From Ignavibacteria bacterium (GTDB lineage: Bacteria; Bacteroidota; Ignavibacteria; OLB7), in contig JACKAE010000004.1 in the NCBI GenBank assembly GCA_020635205.1, positions 186,001-250,000 on the forward strand: a stretch of DNA of 64,000 bases, given 5' to 3'. Below the pieces are notes generated by a model. That model was given only the letters and a program-made list of their open reading frames with translations. It searched no databases and was not told the origin of the DNA. This document shows, piece after piece, positions 41,519 to 51,900 of the stretch (the first letter of the stretch is position 1; each line of letters opens with the position of its first letter). The translations under genes and the position numbers were made by a program.

Positions 41519-42871
41519 TCAACCCGATACTTCGGATTCAGCGTGTGCAATAGAAATCTGCGGTAGCTTCTGCATAATCTCTCGCAGCTTTGCGTGGAGA
41601 ACGTCTCGCTGGATAAAGAGATCGTGTTCCGGCTTATGTCCGGCAGTTGTCATCGGACTCTTGAAGTAGAACCCAAGCCACTCCTGAATACCTCCGAGAC
41701 CAGCCCGTTGAGCCAAATCGGCGAAGAGAACCAGATCGTGAACAATCGGAGCCGCAAGAATTGAGTCGCGGCAGAGGAAGTTGACTTTGATCTGCATCGG
41801 ATATCCCATCCACCCAAAGAGGTCGATGTTATCCCACCCCTCTTTGTTGTCACCACGAGGTGGATAGTAGTATATCCGTACTGTGTGGTGAATATCACTG
41901 TAGAGTTCCGGGTTCTCATCGGTGTCGAGAATATAATCCAGCACGGAGAGTTTGCTCGTCTCCTTCGTCTTAAACGATCCCGGATCGTCCAACACCTCAC
42001 CGTCACGGTTGCCGAGGATATTCGAGGAGAACCAACCGTTGAGACCGAGCATCCGAGCCTTCAGCATGGGAGCAAGAACGGTTTTCATCATTGTCTGCCC
42101 CGTCTTGAAATCCTTTCCGGCAATCAACACGTTCTCACGGGTGGCGAGAGCGATCATCGCTGGTATATCCACTGTCAGGTTTGGCGCACCATTCAAGAAT
42201 GGAGCACCCTCAAGTATCGCGGCCCAAGCATAGAGCATACTTGGCGCAATGTTCGGATCGCTCTGGCGCATTCCCTCTTCGAAGGATTCGATAGTCTGAT
42301 GCGAAGCAGACTGTTCGATGTATACTTCAGTGCTTGCACACCAAATTACGACAACACGATCAAGGTTATTCGTCAGCTTAAAGCTGCGGATGTCTTCCCT
42401 GATCTGTTCCATCAAGCTGAACTTCGACTCACCACTCTTAACATGCTCTCCCCTAAGATTACGGACATACTCCGAATCGAAGACACCCGGCATTGGGCGG
42501 AGTGCTTGAAGTTCATCTGCAATTGGAGCGATGTCCTTATCCTGAAGAACATCAGCATATCTTGTCGCTTCCAGAAGCGACTCATCCCGAATATCCCAAC
42601 CACCAAAAATCAAGTTCTCACTCTTCGCCAACGGAAGAGCTTCACGAATTGGTATTGTGGTTGCCGATCCATTGGACCCGGCAAACGGAAGGGTTCCAAG
42701 CTCCGCAAGCGAACCAACTGGCGTGGAGAGTCCCTTACGAACGCTAAGAAGCCCGGCTACGTATGTTGTGGAAACTGCGCCATTAAATCCAACAACCAGA
42801 ACGCCGAGCTTTTCCGTACTTGGATGCCCGTTCATCGAAACATCCCCTTGTACACCTTGTTTAGTATTCAT
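41519..42871 (-). CDS. ino1: myo-Inositol-1-phosphate synthase
   Basis: NAD-dependent isomerase turning glucose-6-phosphate into inositol-1-phosphate, for inositol lipids or solutes. The 450-residue protein has VLVVGFNGAVSTTYVAGL (a GxNGAVxTT-type NAD loop) at about 24-41, LIFGGWDIRDESL, GKDFKTGQTMMKTVLAP with the catalytic lysine, LNGWFSSNILGNRDGEVL, and DIHHTVRIYYYPPRGDNKEGWDNIDLFGW in pieces. This length matches the longer bacterial form. No inositol-phosphate phosphatase or lipid gene adjoins. The upstream region holds repeated TATCGG elements that may control it. Confidence 0.93.
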   Translation of the reverse strand: MNTKQGVQGDVSMNGHPSTEKLGVLVVGFNGAVSTTYVAGLLSVRKGLSTPVGSLAELGTLPFAGSNGSATTIPIREALPLAKSENLIFGGWDIRDESLLEATRYADVLQDKDIAPIADELQALRPMPGVFDSEYVRNLRGEHVKSGESKFSLMEQIREDIRSFKLTNNLDRVVVIWCASTEVYIEQSASHQTIESFEEGMRQSDPNIAPSMLYAWAAILEGAPFLNGAPNLTVDIPAMIALATRENVLIAGKDFKTGQTMMKTVLAPMLKARMLGLNGWFSSNILGNRDGEVLDDPGSFKTKETSKLSVLDYILDTDENPELYSDIHHTVRIYYYPPRGDNKEGWDNIDLFGWMGYPMQIKVNFLCRDSILAAPIVHDLVLFADLAQRAGLGGIQEWLGFYFKSPMTTAGHKPEHDLFIQRDVLHAKLREIMQKLPQISIAHAESEVSG

Positions 42872-42929
42872 GCCTTACATTGAAATCTGTAGTTCCAGTA
42901 CCTGGGACAATTAGGTGAGACCGCAAGTG

Positions 42930-43003
42930 ACCGATAATAACCCGAGATGTCTGAGTATCGGGTAAGTATCGGTAACCAGACTTAATTTACGGCAAATTAT
43001 CGG
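42930..43003 (-). promoter_or_regulatory. Repeated TATCGG elements / leader stem upstream of ino1
   Basis: TATCGG occurs on the plus strand at 42956, 42967 (11 bases apart) and 42998, with an inverted copy CCGATA at 42931. The inverted copy can pair with the second (ACCGATA/TATCGGT, enclosing CCCGA/TCGGG) or, as CCGATAAT, with the third (ATTATCGG), mutually exclusive options. Either an operator cluster or a switching leader 59-132 bases ahead of the ino1 start. Confidence 0.4.
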
Positions 43004-43115
43004 ACTTCATGGAAGTTTTACATAACGCAGAATATAGGGAGGGAACCAAAGAAAAAGATAGATTTTATGCGTTTTCTCCCTTAATCTACCTTCCTGCCCA
43101 CTGTGTTGGCTGCAA

Positions 43116-43462
43116 TTAGATACCAGATTCTTGAGGCGAACCGATACTCTCCCCCACCACGTGAACTGGATTAGGCCAGTTCTCACTCTCCCCTTCCACC
43201 ACTAAAGAGGGAAAAATTTCTTCGGGATCACCTACATCACCTGACATCGGATAAATTGCACAGGTATTAGTTGAGGTGGAATATGTTTCGTACGCCACGT
43301 CTCCTTCAACGGACTTGCAAGCAGACTCATAACATTGTAGAGGTGCGCAGGCACGGCCTCACTTCGATGATCGTGAGGATGATAACTCGACGTATCGCAT
43401 GAAACGATAATCAGAGATGTAATGAATATCGTTGGAGTGAGCAAACGCCCGATTTTCATCAT
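43116..43462 (-). pseudogene. Cysteine-rich lipoprotein gene with an apparent frameshift
   Basis: The first frame (43462 leftwards) encodes a lipoprotein start, MMKIGRLLTPTIF with lipobox-like IIVSC and then DTSSYHPHDHRSE. After about residue 35 that frame becomes unconvincing, while the adjacent frame continues as RACAPLQCYESACKSVEG then DVAYETYSTSTNTCAIYPMS and PEEIFPSLVVEGESENW, protein-like and ending at 43116. A single-base shift near 43350 would join them into a Cys-rich lipoprotein of about 115 residues. No slippery heptamer is visible there, so a mutation or sequencing error is more likely than programmed frameshifting. Confidence 0.5.
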
Positions 43463-43480
43463 TTGTACAGCTACCTAACG

Positions 43481-44539
43481 TTAGTCAACCCAATCAAGGA
43501 AACGTCCAGCACTTTTAATCGAGTCGATAATCGTTCCCGACGCAATATCACGGATGATGATTGTTGAATCGGAGCCTACGGTTGAACCCGAAAATCGAGT
43601 GTAGGCAATCATTGAACCTTTCGGCGACCACGCACCGAACTGAGCCGATTCAGGTGTGATAATCTTGAGATTGGTTCCATCTGGTTTCGTCGTTGCCAGT
43701 CGGTAATCGCTCCCACCACTCCGCTTTGTATAGAGAATACGTTTGCCATCTGGCGTCCAGGATGGGTTACGTCCGAAGTCAATAATCGTTGGCGTTCCAC
43801 CCGCAGCACTCACAAGGCGAACCCCCTCGAGGCCACTGAAGGAGTATAGAATTTGACTCCCGTCAGGCGACCATTCAAGAGTCGACTGTATGTCGTTCGC
43901 ACCAATGGCTGACGTCACGATTTTCGTTAAACCTGTTCCATCTTTATTCACAACATAGAGATTACCGACACAGCAGTTCCCAAATTCGCGATCGAAGAAT
44001 GCGATGCGTGAGCCATCAGGAGAAAAACGTACGTAGGAGTCTGGACCGGAACCAATAGAAAGGATGGTGAAGGTGTCCCGAAATCTGATATCCTGAATTA
44101 CGAGTCGCCGCTCGATAATGCCGAGACCAAGGTCGGCAATGCCAGTGTATACCAGTTTCTCCCCGTCGGGTGAGATTGCCATAGAAGTACAGTCGACTTC
44201 AGTACCGAATTGAGGGCGGAAATCTCCAACTCTACTTCCAGATGAAGCAGAGATAACGTAGATACGATCTGGCTTGAAATCGGGGTTAGTTTTACCACAG
44301 GTCACAATCAGTCCAGCCTCAACTGGCGAACGGAAGGTAACGTCGGTTTCGAGAAGGAATCTCTTGCCGGTAGCCACATCTAATGACATCAAAGCGATAC
44401 CATCTAACGTGTCACGTTCGTATATCAACGTCCCAGTCTTTACAAAACCTTCAAGGCTCAGTGGCGAGTTGTCATCACTGCAAGCGAAGAAGAGTGTGGA
44501 GGAGATTAGGAGAATCAGGATGCTCGGGATTGTTTTCAT
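43481..44539 (-). CDS. TolB-like beta-propeller (PD40/WD40) lipoprotein
   Basis: Envelope protein of unknown role. Lipoprotein signal MKTIPSILILLISSTLFFAC with the lipid Cys at 20. The mature chain contains repeated propeller blades with the TolB/PD40 signature: MAISPDGEKLVYTG, VRFSPDGSRIAFFD, LEWSPDGSQILYS, PSWTPDGKRILYTKR, GAWSPKGSMIAYTR. Five or six blades fit in 352 residues. It is 18 bases from the frameshifted lipoprotein gene on the same strand. No Tol or Pal genes are near, so this is more likely a stand-alone reporter or binding lipoprotein than TolB itself. Confidence 0.75.
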   Translation of the reverse strand: MKTIPSILILLISSTLFFACSDDNSPLSLEGFVKTGTLIYERDTLDGIALMSLDVATGKRFLLETDVTFRSPVEAGLIVTCGKTNPDFKPDRIYVISASSGSRVGDFRPQFGTEVDCTSMAISPDGEKLVYTGIADLGLGIIERRLVIQDIRFRDTFTILSIGSGPDSYVRFSPDGSRIAFFDREFGNCCVGNLYVVNKDGTGLTKIVTSAIGANDIQSTLEWSPDGSQILYSFSGLEGVRLVSAAGGTPTIIDFGRNPSWTPDGKRILYTKRSGGSDYRLATTKPDGTNLKIITPESAQFGAWSPKGSMIAYTRFSGSTVGSDSTIIIRDIASGTIIDSIKSAGRFLDWVD

Positions 44540-44603
44540 TGACTGCTTGTTTGATTATGTTCAATTATATCTGCTTTGAAATAGGTTGATCTTTGTAGAC
44601 TAC

Positions 44604-45158
44604 TCACCCAGCCCTCTCGTATGCCAACTTTAACCACTCCAGCACCTCTGGAGTTACATCTTCTATTGTGGTCAAGTTGATCTTGTGAGAGCACATTGCA
44701 TTTGCCGAGGTAATTTCCTTGAGCACTCCAGATACCCCCTCCCCTTTCAGATTTACCCCAATCTCAAATCGACTCTTCGTCGCCGGTCCAACCGTCGCAA
44801 ATTGCTTCTTCCGTCTGAGACTAACATAGGTTTTCTTCGGAGCAATTTCCACATCGAAACCAAGGGTAGAAATATAGGAAATCAACTGATTGTATAGTGG
44901 CCGGAACTGTTCCCTACCCTTATACTGAGCCTCAATTAGGTCATCACTATTCTCGACTGACCCGGCATCTGAGGCACGCGACTTGTGGGCAACCATGTTG
45001 GCAAATCCATGGGTAAAACCATGCTCCCCCTTCAGATACTTGATGATTTCTCCATGCTTCTCAAAACCTTCTCCCTTGACAATCCCGATCCACTCCTCAA
45101 GTGATTTACCGGTGTTCTTAGCAAGGTTGTCAATCATTGTCTGCTCAGCTTGATCCAT
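44604..45158 (-). CDS. DUF4287 + DUF5655 domain protein
   Basis: Soluble 184-residue protein of unknown function. The N-terminal part (GKSLEEWIGIVKGEGFEKHG, then IIKYLKGEHGFTHGFANMV) matches the DUF4287 pattern; the C-terminal part (LGFDVEIAPKKTYVSLRRKK followed by QFATVGPATKSRFEIGVNLKG) matches DUF5655. This combination occurs in many bacteria as a single small protein. The ATG at 45158 begins immediately before the first domain; a longer open frame to 45299 is rejected. No operon partner is evident; I see no clear promoter. Confidence 0.82.
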   Translation of the reverse strand: MDQAEQTMIDNLAKNTGKSLEEWIGIVKGEGFEKHGEIIKYLKGEHGFTHGFANMVAHKSRASDAGSVENSDDLIEAQYKGREQFRPLYNQLISYISTLGFDVEIAPKKTYVSLRRKKQFATVGPATKSRFEIGVNLKGEGVSGVLKEITSANAMCSHKINLTTIEDVTPEVLEWLKLAYERAG

Positions 45159-45246
45159 TGCAATTCTTGTTGCTGTAAATGTGATACGATTCCACTGAGA
45201 GAAAAATCTGGACTTGCTCGCAAATGAACAAATCTTCCCCTCCGAT

Positions 45247-46224
45247 TTATTCCCGTACGAGGACGCGCCGGATAGAAGCCCCCATTCCTCCAAAGGCAAT
45301 TTCCTTGATATAATTATAGCTTTTCATCACACCATTTATCCCGTCAAACTCTATCGTCGTTCGCCAATAGTTCACGAAGGATATCTTCTCATCTAAGGCA
45401 AGCGTTGCTGTTGAATCCCCCAACTGTTCTTGTATATGTCGGGTCTGCTCAGCAAGGATCGCCTCGTGTCCCTTATCCTGATCGGCTTCAACACCAAAGC
45501 TCAGCACATAGAGCGTTGATCCCTCAGCCTTGTTCGCTTCAAACCGTGAAGTCTCAACCGCCGGCAAGCTCAACCCCGCAAGTCCATCAATTGATGTCTC
45601 ACCCCTCTGTTCGGTGTTGAAGAGGTAGGTGCGATTCGATCCCTGAAACAGATACTTGATATGTTTGAACGTCTCGGTGAACCCGTTCGGTGACTGCAAG
45701 CGTTCGAGAAACTTTATTATCCGCGCATGATCTGATGAGTCGACAGTTTCAGCTAAAGCCATCATCCTCGCCCTGATTGCCGACCTTAACTGATCTGTAT
45801 CATAAAATTGAAGTGCCCCACTCTTCCCAAGTTCGTATCTGATGCCGAGATCGTGGTAGATTGCTTTTTCTAAGAGATCGCTGGTTGGAGAATCGTAGGT
45901 GAGAGTCAAGATGAAACTGGAATCGGTCTCATCGTCGACACGGAGGGTAAAGTTGATGTTGGTACTCCTTTCAACTCCCCCTTGAACTACAACCTCGTTG
46001 TACGAATAACGGTAGCTCTCACCAGTCTTGAACGTTGTTGCAATCGATGCAGAATCGCCGTCGACCGTGACTTGCCCCCAAAGGTTGACGTGTGATGCGC
46101 AGAGGTAGAGAGGGAGAAAGAGAAACGAGAGAAACCAAGAAGTCTCGAACCTTTTGCATAGGCTTCTACTCCGCATCAGGGCATTCTTACTTTGCATGTG
46201 TTGAATGTCAGTTGTTGTTTTCAC
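45247..46224 (-). CDS. Secreted protein of unknown function
   Basis: Unrecognised, 325 residues. A hydrophobic stretch WFLSFLFLPLYLCASHVNLWG near residue 30-50 looks like a signal peptide with cleavage after LWGQ; ATG codons at residues 10 and 17 would shorten the N-region and are plausible starts in place of the GTG at 46224. The mature part has repeated beta-strands (YRYSYNEVVVQGG, NINFTLRVDDETDSSFILTL) and a helical middle (LRSAIRARMMALAETVD). Overall it resembles periplasmic/outer-membrane beta-rich proteins. First downstream member of a leftward group of envelope genes. Confidence 0.6.
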   Translation of the reverse strand: MKTTTDIQHMQSKNALMRSRSLCKRFETSWFLSFLFLPLYLCASHVNLWGQVTVDGDSASIATTFKTGESYRYSYNEVVVQGGVERSTNINFTLRVDDETDSSFILTLTYDSPTSDLLEKAIYHDLGIRYELGKSGALQFYDTDQLRSAIRARMMALAETVDSSDHARIIKFLERLQSPNGFTETFKHIKYLFQGSNRTYLFNTEQRGETSIDGLAGLSLPAVETSRFEANKAEGSTLYVLSFGVEADQDKGHEAILAEQTRHIQEQLGDSTATLALDEKISFVNYWRTTIEFDGINGVMKSYNYIKEIAFGGMGASIRRVLVRE

Positions 46225-46403
46225 TTACGGTACGACGGTTATCGATGATAGCGTTATGATTCTAATAAAGCACGCTCGATGGAGACAGCCGTTCAAAAGA
46301 GTTGGGAACTGGTAGCTCCTTAGTTAATCAGAAGAAATATCGACCAAGAACACAAAGATGCCCCAAGTGGGTTTCGATCCCCGTGCAAAATAACGACAGA
46401 TTC

Positions 46404-47843
46404 TCACTCCACTCCCCACCGAAAGGCAAGGCTTCCAATTGGTCTACTGTATAGGTAGAAGGTCGGATAATGTTTATCGAGATTCATTCCTTTGTTCGTA
46501 CCAGAGAGGATCAACGAGAAGTTGTCGTACGGTTCCCACGCAATCCCAAGGTCAAAGAATGGATAGAGGAACGACTCCTCTTTCTCCGGTACGATATAGT
46601 TCATATCGAGCATTCCTTGAAGTGCAAAGCGATCGTAGAAGAACCACTTCGCGCGAACGTTCAGAGTCCAGCCGGTTACATCCTTTAGGTTCTGGTATTC
46701 GGCAAAGAGCGGCCACTGAGCGAAGGGGAGGTCGAACCACCGAAGCTGATAGAGGTGTGGACCGATTGTGTTCGCGAACTCTGCACTCCGTTCAGGGTCA
46801 CGATAGTAAACATCGATATTCCGATACCCGTGGTTGAAGAGACCTCCGTAGAATTTATACTCGGCAAAGCCCTTCAGTTGCAGCACGCTCGAGGCAACGT
46901 TAAAGGAAGTTCCGGCCAAGAATGCAGTCCGCGACATCACTGAACCTCCACCTTCACTTGCGCGAAGTGCCCCTTGGGTATAGAACCGCACACTACTGTC
47001 TTGAAGCGCTACGTATCCAGTAAAACCGAATCCCCAATCGAGGAGCTTCACAGAGTCAAGAAGAAGCTGGCGTGGTGATTTCTCCAAGTATTCGTAATCA
47101 CTCTTCTGTACGAACCATTGGCCGTTGAGTCCAATGCCAGCCGTGATATTTTCTGGAAGTTGAATATCATGATACTCAACTGAGTAAAAGTCGACATCGT
47201 CTAAATTCAAACCAACTTCTGCAAACGCATCCCCCACTTTCTCTACTGTGAGAAGAAAATTTTCATATCGCAGAGTGATCTCTCCCCCCTCAACATCTCT
47301 CTTGTTAAAGAAGAGTCCCTCGGCAAACCTCTTCTCCCTGAAATCACCAGCAGTAGCGGTTACGCCAAACTCCTCACCAAACACCTTCAGAGTAGTGTCG
47401 ATACGGAATTGGTATCGGGGGAGCAGAATAGAATTTTGTGTACTACTCACCCCATACGAGATTCCACGATTTTCTCCGGTTACCCCAACCATCAACGAAA
47501 GCCCCGGCCACGGGCGAAAGAGTGCGTCGACATCAACGGCAGCAGCACCATGCCATAGCGGATTATCCTGGATTGTATAGGAATTGGCTTCCCACTCTTG
47601 AGTGCGGATACGATCACTCAGCAGAAGTCTTCGAGTGAACTCAGGTTCATCGGCACGAAGGTTAGGAACAAGTGGTGGGGCGAACATCATTGTTGCACGC
47701 ACGGAGATTTCAGGCTCCCAATTTGGTTCTATGGTTGGGGAAGATGAATCAGCCATAGAACCACCCTCTTGGGCAAAGCAGAGCGTTGTGGGCAACACGA
47801 AGAGAAAGCCAGTGAGAAAGAGCGCGCAGAATACTCGGTTCAT
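46404..47843 (-). CDS. Predicted outer-membrane beta-barrel protein
   Basis: 479 residues with a signal peptide (LFLTGFLFVLPTTLCFAQ, about 8-25). The mature chain has a long series of amphipathic strands, such as LSLMVGVTGENRGISYG, RYQFRIDTTLKVFGEEFGV, FGFTGYVALQDSSVRFYTQG, YLFPFFDLGIAWEPYDNF-like and LAFRWGVE near the end, consistent with a barrel of about 16-18 strands. No family name can be given. It sits 10 bases after a lipoprotein gene on the same strand, a spacing that suggests a functional pair (barrel plus lipoprotein). Confidence 0.7.
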   Translation of the reverse strand: MNRVFCALFLTGFLFVLPTTLCFAQEGGSMADSSSPTIEPNWEPEISVRATMMFAPPLVPNLRADEPEFTRRLLLSDRIRTQEWEANSYTIQDNPLWHGAAAVDVDALFRPWPGLSLMVGVTGENRGISYGVSSTQNSILLPRYQFRIDTTLKVFGEEFGVTATAGDFREKRFAEGLFFNKRDVEGGEITLRYENFLLTVEKVGDAFAEVGLNLDDVDFYSVEYHDIQLPENITAGIGLNGQWFVQKSDYEYLEKSPRQLLLDSVKLLDWGFGFTGYVALQDSSVRFYTQGALRASEGGGSVMSRTAFLAGTSFNVASSVLQLKGFAEYKFYGGLFNHGYRNIDVYYRDPERSAEFANTIGPHLYQLRWFDLPFAQWPLFAEYQNLKDVTGWTLNVRAKWFFYDRFALQGMLDMNYIVPEKEESFLYPFFDLGIAWEPYDNFSLILSGTNKGMNLDKHYPTFYLYSRPIGSLAFRWGVE

Positions 47844-47853
47844 TTCAACTGTT

Positions 47854-48597
47854 TTAGGGTTGTGCGAGAAGAACTGTCTTATAATTGCGAATGTAGCTTA
47901 CCTGAATCGGGTCACCGAACGCATTTTGAACTTTCTCCACAAAAGTCTGATAAAGGAAGATATTCAGCCGCAAGCCCTCCTCCTTATGGCCAAGAAAGAC
48001 CGATGCAGGGATCACCACCTTGCTTGAGGTTACCGGTATATTTTCCAACTCAATAACATCGTCATCAACAACTAACTCTGGACGAAGTTCTGCTGAGGCA
48101 ACTGCTCCAAAATTCCCCTCAATGTTCAAGACAACATCTTCAGTAGGATTAAAGAGTGCTCGGTTTTCGGGGGAAGTGATGCGGAGGGGATCGACAGGAG
48201 TCTGAATGCTATCATAAACCACAGGTGTGCCACCAACAACAATTTTCCAAACGTTGTAGGCTCCTGAAGGAGCGATGCTGAACGTGTCTCTTTCACTGTT
48301 GAGAGTGAGTGCAAACGATTCACCTACTGGATAAGAAGCTAAGCGATCATTAAATCCTATGAGATAATCGACTGTGTTATTGCTGGTATAGACTCCATTC
48401 TCATGTTCTATAATCGTGAAGAGTGAGTATATCGGAGGGAGAGTATCAACAGTTCTGAACTGGTTCTCAATGATTCCAACACCATAGATGGCAGGCAAAC
48501 ACTCAGCCCTTTGGCAATCCCCCGGATCAGTTCCTGAAGAACATGAGAGAAAAAGCAACGACAGAATAGTTATAGAAGTGCGAAGAGTTCGACTCAT
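47854..48597 (-). CDS. Predicted lipoprotein partner of the outer-membrane protein
   Basis: Unrecognised, 247 residues. Lipoprotein signal MSRTLRTSITILSLLFLSC, lipid Cys at 19, followed by SSGTDPGDCQRAECLPA with further cysteines. The mature domain is beta-rich (LYSLFTIIEHENGVYTSN-like, FALTLNSERDTFSI, WKIVVGGTPVVYD), and a central LRITSPENRALFNPTEDVVL suggests an Ig-like fold. Upstream of, and probably co-transcribed with, the barrel gene. Its promoter should lie in the divergent spacer shared with dnaE. Confidence 0.7.
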   Translation of the reverse strand: MSRTLRTSITILSLLFLSCSSGTDPGDCQRAECLPAIYGVGIIENQFRTVDTLPPIYSLFTIIEHENGVYTSNNTVDYLIGFNDRLASYPVGESFALTLNSERDTFSIAPSGAYNVWKIVVGGTPVVYDSIQTPVDPLRITSPENRALFNPTEDVVLNIEGNFGAVASAELRPELVVDDDVIELENIPVTSSKVVIPASVFLGHKEEGLRLNIFLYQTFVEKVQNAFGDPIQVSYIRNYKTVLLAQP

Positions 48598-48958
48598 ATA
48601 GTTTTAGTGAAGAAGTTCTTTTCGTTTATCCAATACATATCAATCACCTCACGTTTAGAAACCGTTCACCATTTCACGCGAGCCAATCTCGGCTGATTCG
48701 GATACAATTCCCGCAGGAACCCTTCCCCTCCACGCTGAACAGGCGATTTGTTCTTTACCACCTCTCCTCTTCCCTGCTCGCATTAAGTGCTTTTGCCCAA
48801 CTCAAAGTGCAATAACGGTTTCTATAGAGCATTAAATAGCGCCCAATACTACCACTCCCGATTTCCTCACGCAAGATCATTCTTCAATCCACCCCGGTTT
48901 CTTACCTTCCCTCCTCTAAGCGATTATTCCTGAACGTTGTACCGGTTCATTCATCGAT
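48598..48958. other. Divergent spacer between lipoprotein gene and dnaE
   Basis: A 361-base gap without a credible gene. A TTACCTTCC at about 48901-48909 is close to the -7 element but has two mismatches and no TTG at the right distance. No ribosome site is visible before the dnaE ATG. I see no repeat or strong hairpin. Confidence 0.35.
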
Positions 48959-51900
48959 ATGCCAGAATTTGTCCATCTTCACAACCATACACACTACTCA
49001 CTTCTCGACGGAGCATGTTCCGTGGATGGACTTATTGAGTCCGCCGTCGAGCACCAAATGTCGGCTGTGGCTCTTACCGATCACGGAGTCAATTTTGGAA
49101 ATCTTGAGTTCTACCAAAAGGCAAGAAAGGCTGGAGTAAAGCCGATTGTTGGCTGTGAAATCTATGTTGCCGATGGTGATCGATTTGATAAGTCATCGTT
49201 GAAAGCAAGTGGTGGGCAAAAACGGAGGAACTACTTCCACTTAATTCTTCTCGCAAAAAGCTTTGAGGGATACAAGACTCTCAACAAGCTGACGAGCCGT
49301 GCCCACACCGAAGGGTTCTACTATAAACCTCGCGTTGACCGGCAACTCTTGGCCGATCACCACGAAGGGTTGGTCTGCCTCTCCGCTTGCGCCGGTGGGG
49401 TTGTTTCGGCTCACTTGGTCAACAACGATTTTGATCGCGCCCGCGAAGCCGCCATCTGGTATCGTGAACTTTTCGGGGAAGACTTCTACCTTGAAATCCA
49501 GAACCACGGTATCCCTGTCGACAAACCGGTATTGGAGGGAATGCCACTCCTCGCGAAAGAACTTGGCATCCCCCTCATCGCCACAAACGATTGCCACTAT
49601 ATCCGAAAAGACCATGCGATAGCACACAACGTTCTCCTCCACATCCGGGACGCTTCGAAGAATGGTGTAGCTCTCGACGTGGAAGATGAACTTCGCTACG
49701 GAACTGACAACTATTACTTCAAGTCTGCTGAGGAGATGGCAACGCTCTTCAAGGAGTTCCCGGATGCTATTGAGCGAACCTTAGAAGTTGCCGAGAAGTG
49801 TGACCTAAAGATTCCCGAAGAACTACACATGCCGGACTTCCCCATTCCGGTTACCTCGCAGGCAAAGGACTTAGATGAGTATTTGCAAGAGTTGACTTGG
49901 CAGGGAATCGGCGAACGCTACACAGCTCTTAGTGAAGAGATTCGCGAGCGAACGGAGTTTGAACTGGAAGTGATTACCCGCATGGGATATGCTGGCTACT
50001 TCTTGATTGTCTACGATTTCATCAAGGCGGCCCGGGATATGGGGGTTCGGGTAGGACCGGGACGTGGTTCAGCAGCCGGAAGTCTGGTTGCCTACGCGCT
50101 CCAGATTACCGACATCGACCCGCTGAAATACGACCTCCTCTTCGAACGCTTCCTGAACCCCGACCGCGTCTCGATGCCCGATATTGACGTGGACTTTGCC
50201 GACGATAAGCGTGAGAAGGTAATCGAGTATGTGAAAGAGAAGTATGGTGAGGAGGCCGTCTCGCAGATCATTACCTTCTCTACACTCTCTTCCCGTGCAG
50301 TTCTAAAAGATGTCGGACGTGTGTTGGGAATCCCACACACTACGATCAATGAGATCACAAAAGATATTCAGGTTAAGTTTGGCCGCGTTCAGAAGCTAAA
50401 AGATGCCGTTGAAAATCCTGAACTTCGGTGGGTGAAAGAGTCGAACGACCCGAAGATTAAAAAGCTGATCGACTACTCACTCGTGTTAGAAGGTTTCAGC
50501 CGCGCCGCCTCAACACATGCGGCCGGAGTAGTGATTGCACCGGGGCCACTGGAAGAATACATCCCCCTCTACAAAACTCCAACAACAGGACTCGCAAGCC
50601 AGTACACGATGAAGTACTTGGAAGATGCCGGACTGTTGAAGATGGACTTCCTCGGCCTGCGGACGCTGACGATTATTGAAGATGCTCTCGCACTGATAAA
50701 GATGCGCCACGGGGTTGATCTCGATATCGACACGATCCCTCTCGACAACAAGGCGACCTACGCAATGATTGGCAAGGGATTGACAACCGCCGTCTTCCAG
50801 TTCGAGTCTCCCCCAATGCAGAAGTACCTGAAGCAACTGAAGCCGGAGCGTCTCGACGACCTGATCGCCATGAACGCCCTCTACCGCCCAGGGCCGATGG
50901 ACAACATTCCCGACTTCATTGAGCGGAGACTTGGGCTGAAGGAGATCGAGTATCTACACGAGAAGTTGGAGTCGATACTTGGTACGACATACGGGATTTG
51001 TGTTACCGGTGATACCAGAGTAATTGATGCCCTAACTGGCAAGACATATCGTGTTGATGAACTTAAAGATGTTCAGAACCTTTGGTTGCAAGGTGTTGAC
51101 GAAAAGCTGGAGAAATCCTACGGCCCCGTCACCCACTTCTTCAACAACGGCATCAAGCCTGTCGTTAAGGTTCAACTCCGAAACGGATCTTCTGCCCGAA
51201 TGACTCGAGACCATCAAGTTCTTACTGAACAGGGATGGAAAGAGATAGGAACCCTTAACGTTGGTGACTACATAGCGGTTCCAAGAGAACTTGACGTTCT
51301 CTCTCCGAACGAATATGACCAGAACAGGTTACGGGCACTTGCATACCTAATTGCCGACGGATCGTTGACATCGGGTTCCAGTGTTGACTTCGTTTCGAAA
51401 GACGAACGATTGACGCGGGAGTATAAACGTGCTGTTAGCGAAGGCTTTCAGGATATTGAGTTCGTCGACCTCACGCAAGTTCGGGACGTTACCAGAACTC
51501 AGGTGAGGGGAAAGAATAAGTCATATTACCATCAGCCGAATAGTCTTTTGGTCTGGTTGCGCCAACTTGGCCTGAAGTACCAACGTGGCGGCTGTGATTC
51601 ATCAACAAAATTTATCCCTGATTTTGTCTTTAGTCTTTCGCAGGAATCAATCGCACTATTCATTGCTTCTCTTTGGGATTGCGATGGATATGTGGGGGAA
51701 CGCCTTTGCCACTATCGAACAATCTCACCTCAACTTGCCAATGACCTTCAGACATTGTTGCTTCGACTTGGTATTCAATCCGACATATACTCGTCCGAAT
51801 ACTTCAGCGAACGACGGAACTGCAATGTTACCGCATATCAGGTAACGGTATACAACCTTACTCTATTCAACGACTTGATTGGAAACTACCTAATCGCAAA

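Noticed and set aside
41885..42883. Long open frame (332 codons) on the plus strand opposite ino1
   Set aside because: It is an antisense shadow of the clearly identified inositol-phosphate synthase; its translation is rich in His, Arg and Trp without any domain pattern.
46350..46385. tRNA-like T-arm (GTGGGTTTCGATCCCC)
   Set aside because: No acceptor or anticodon arm can be built around it; at best a decayed tRNA fragment.
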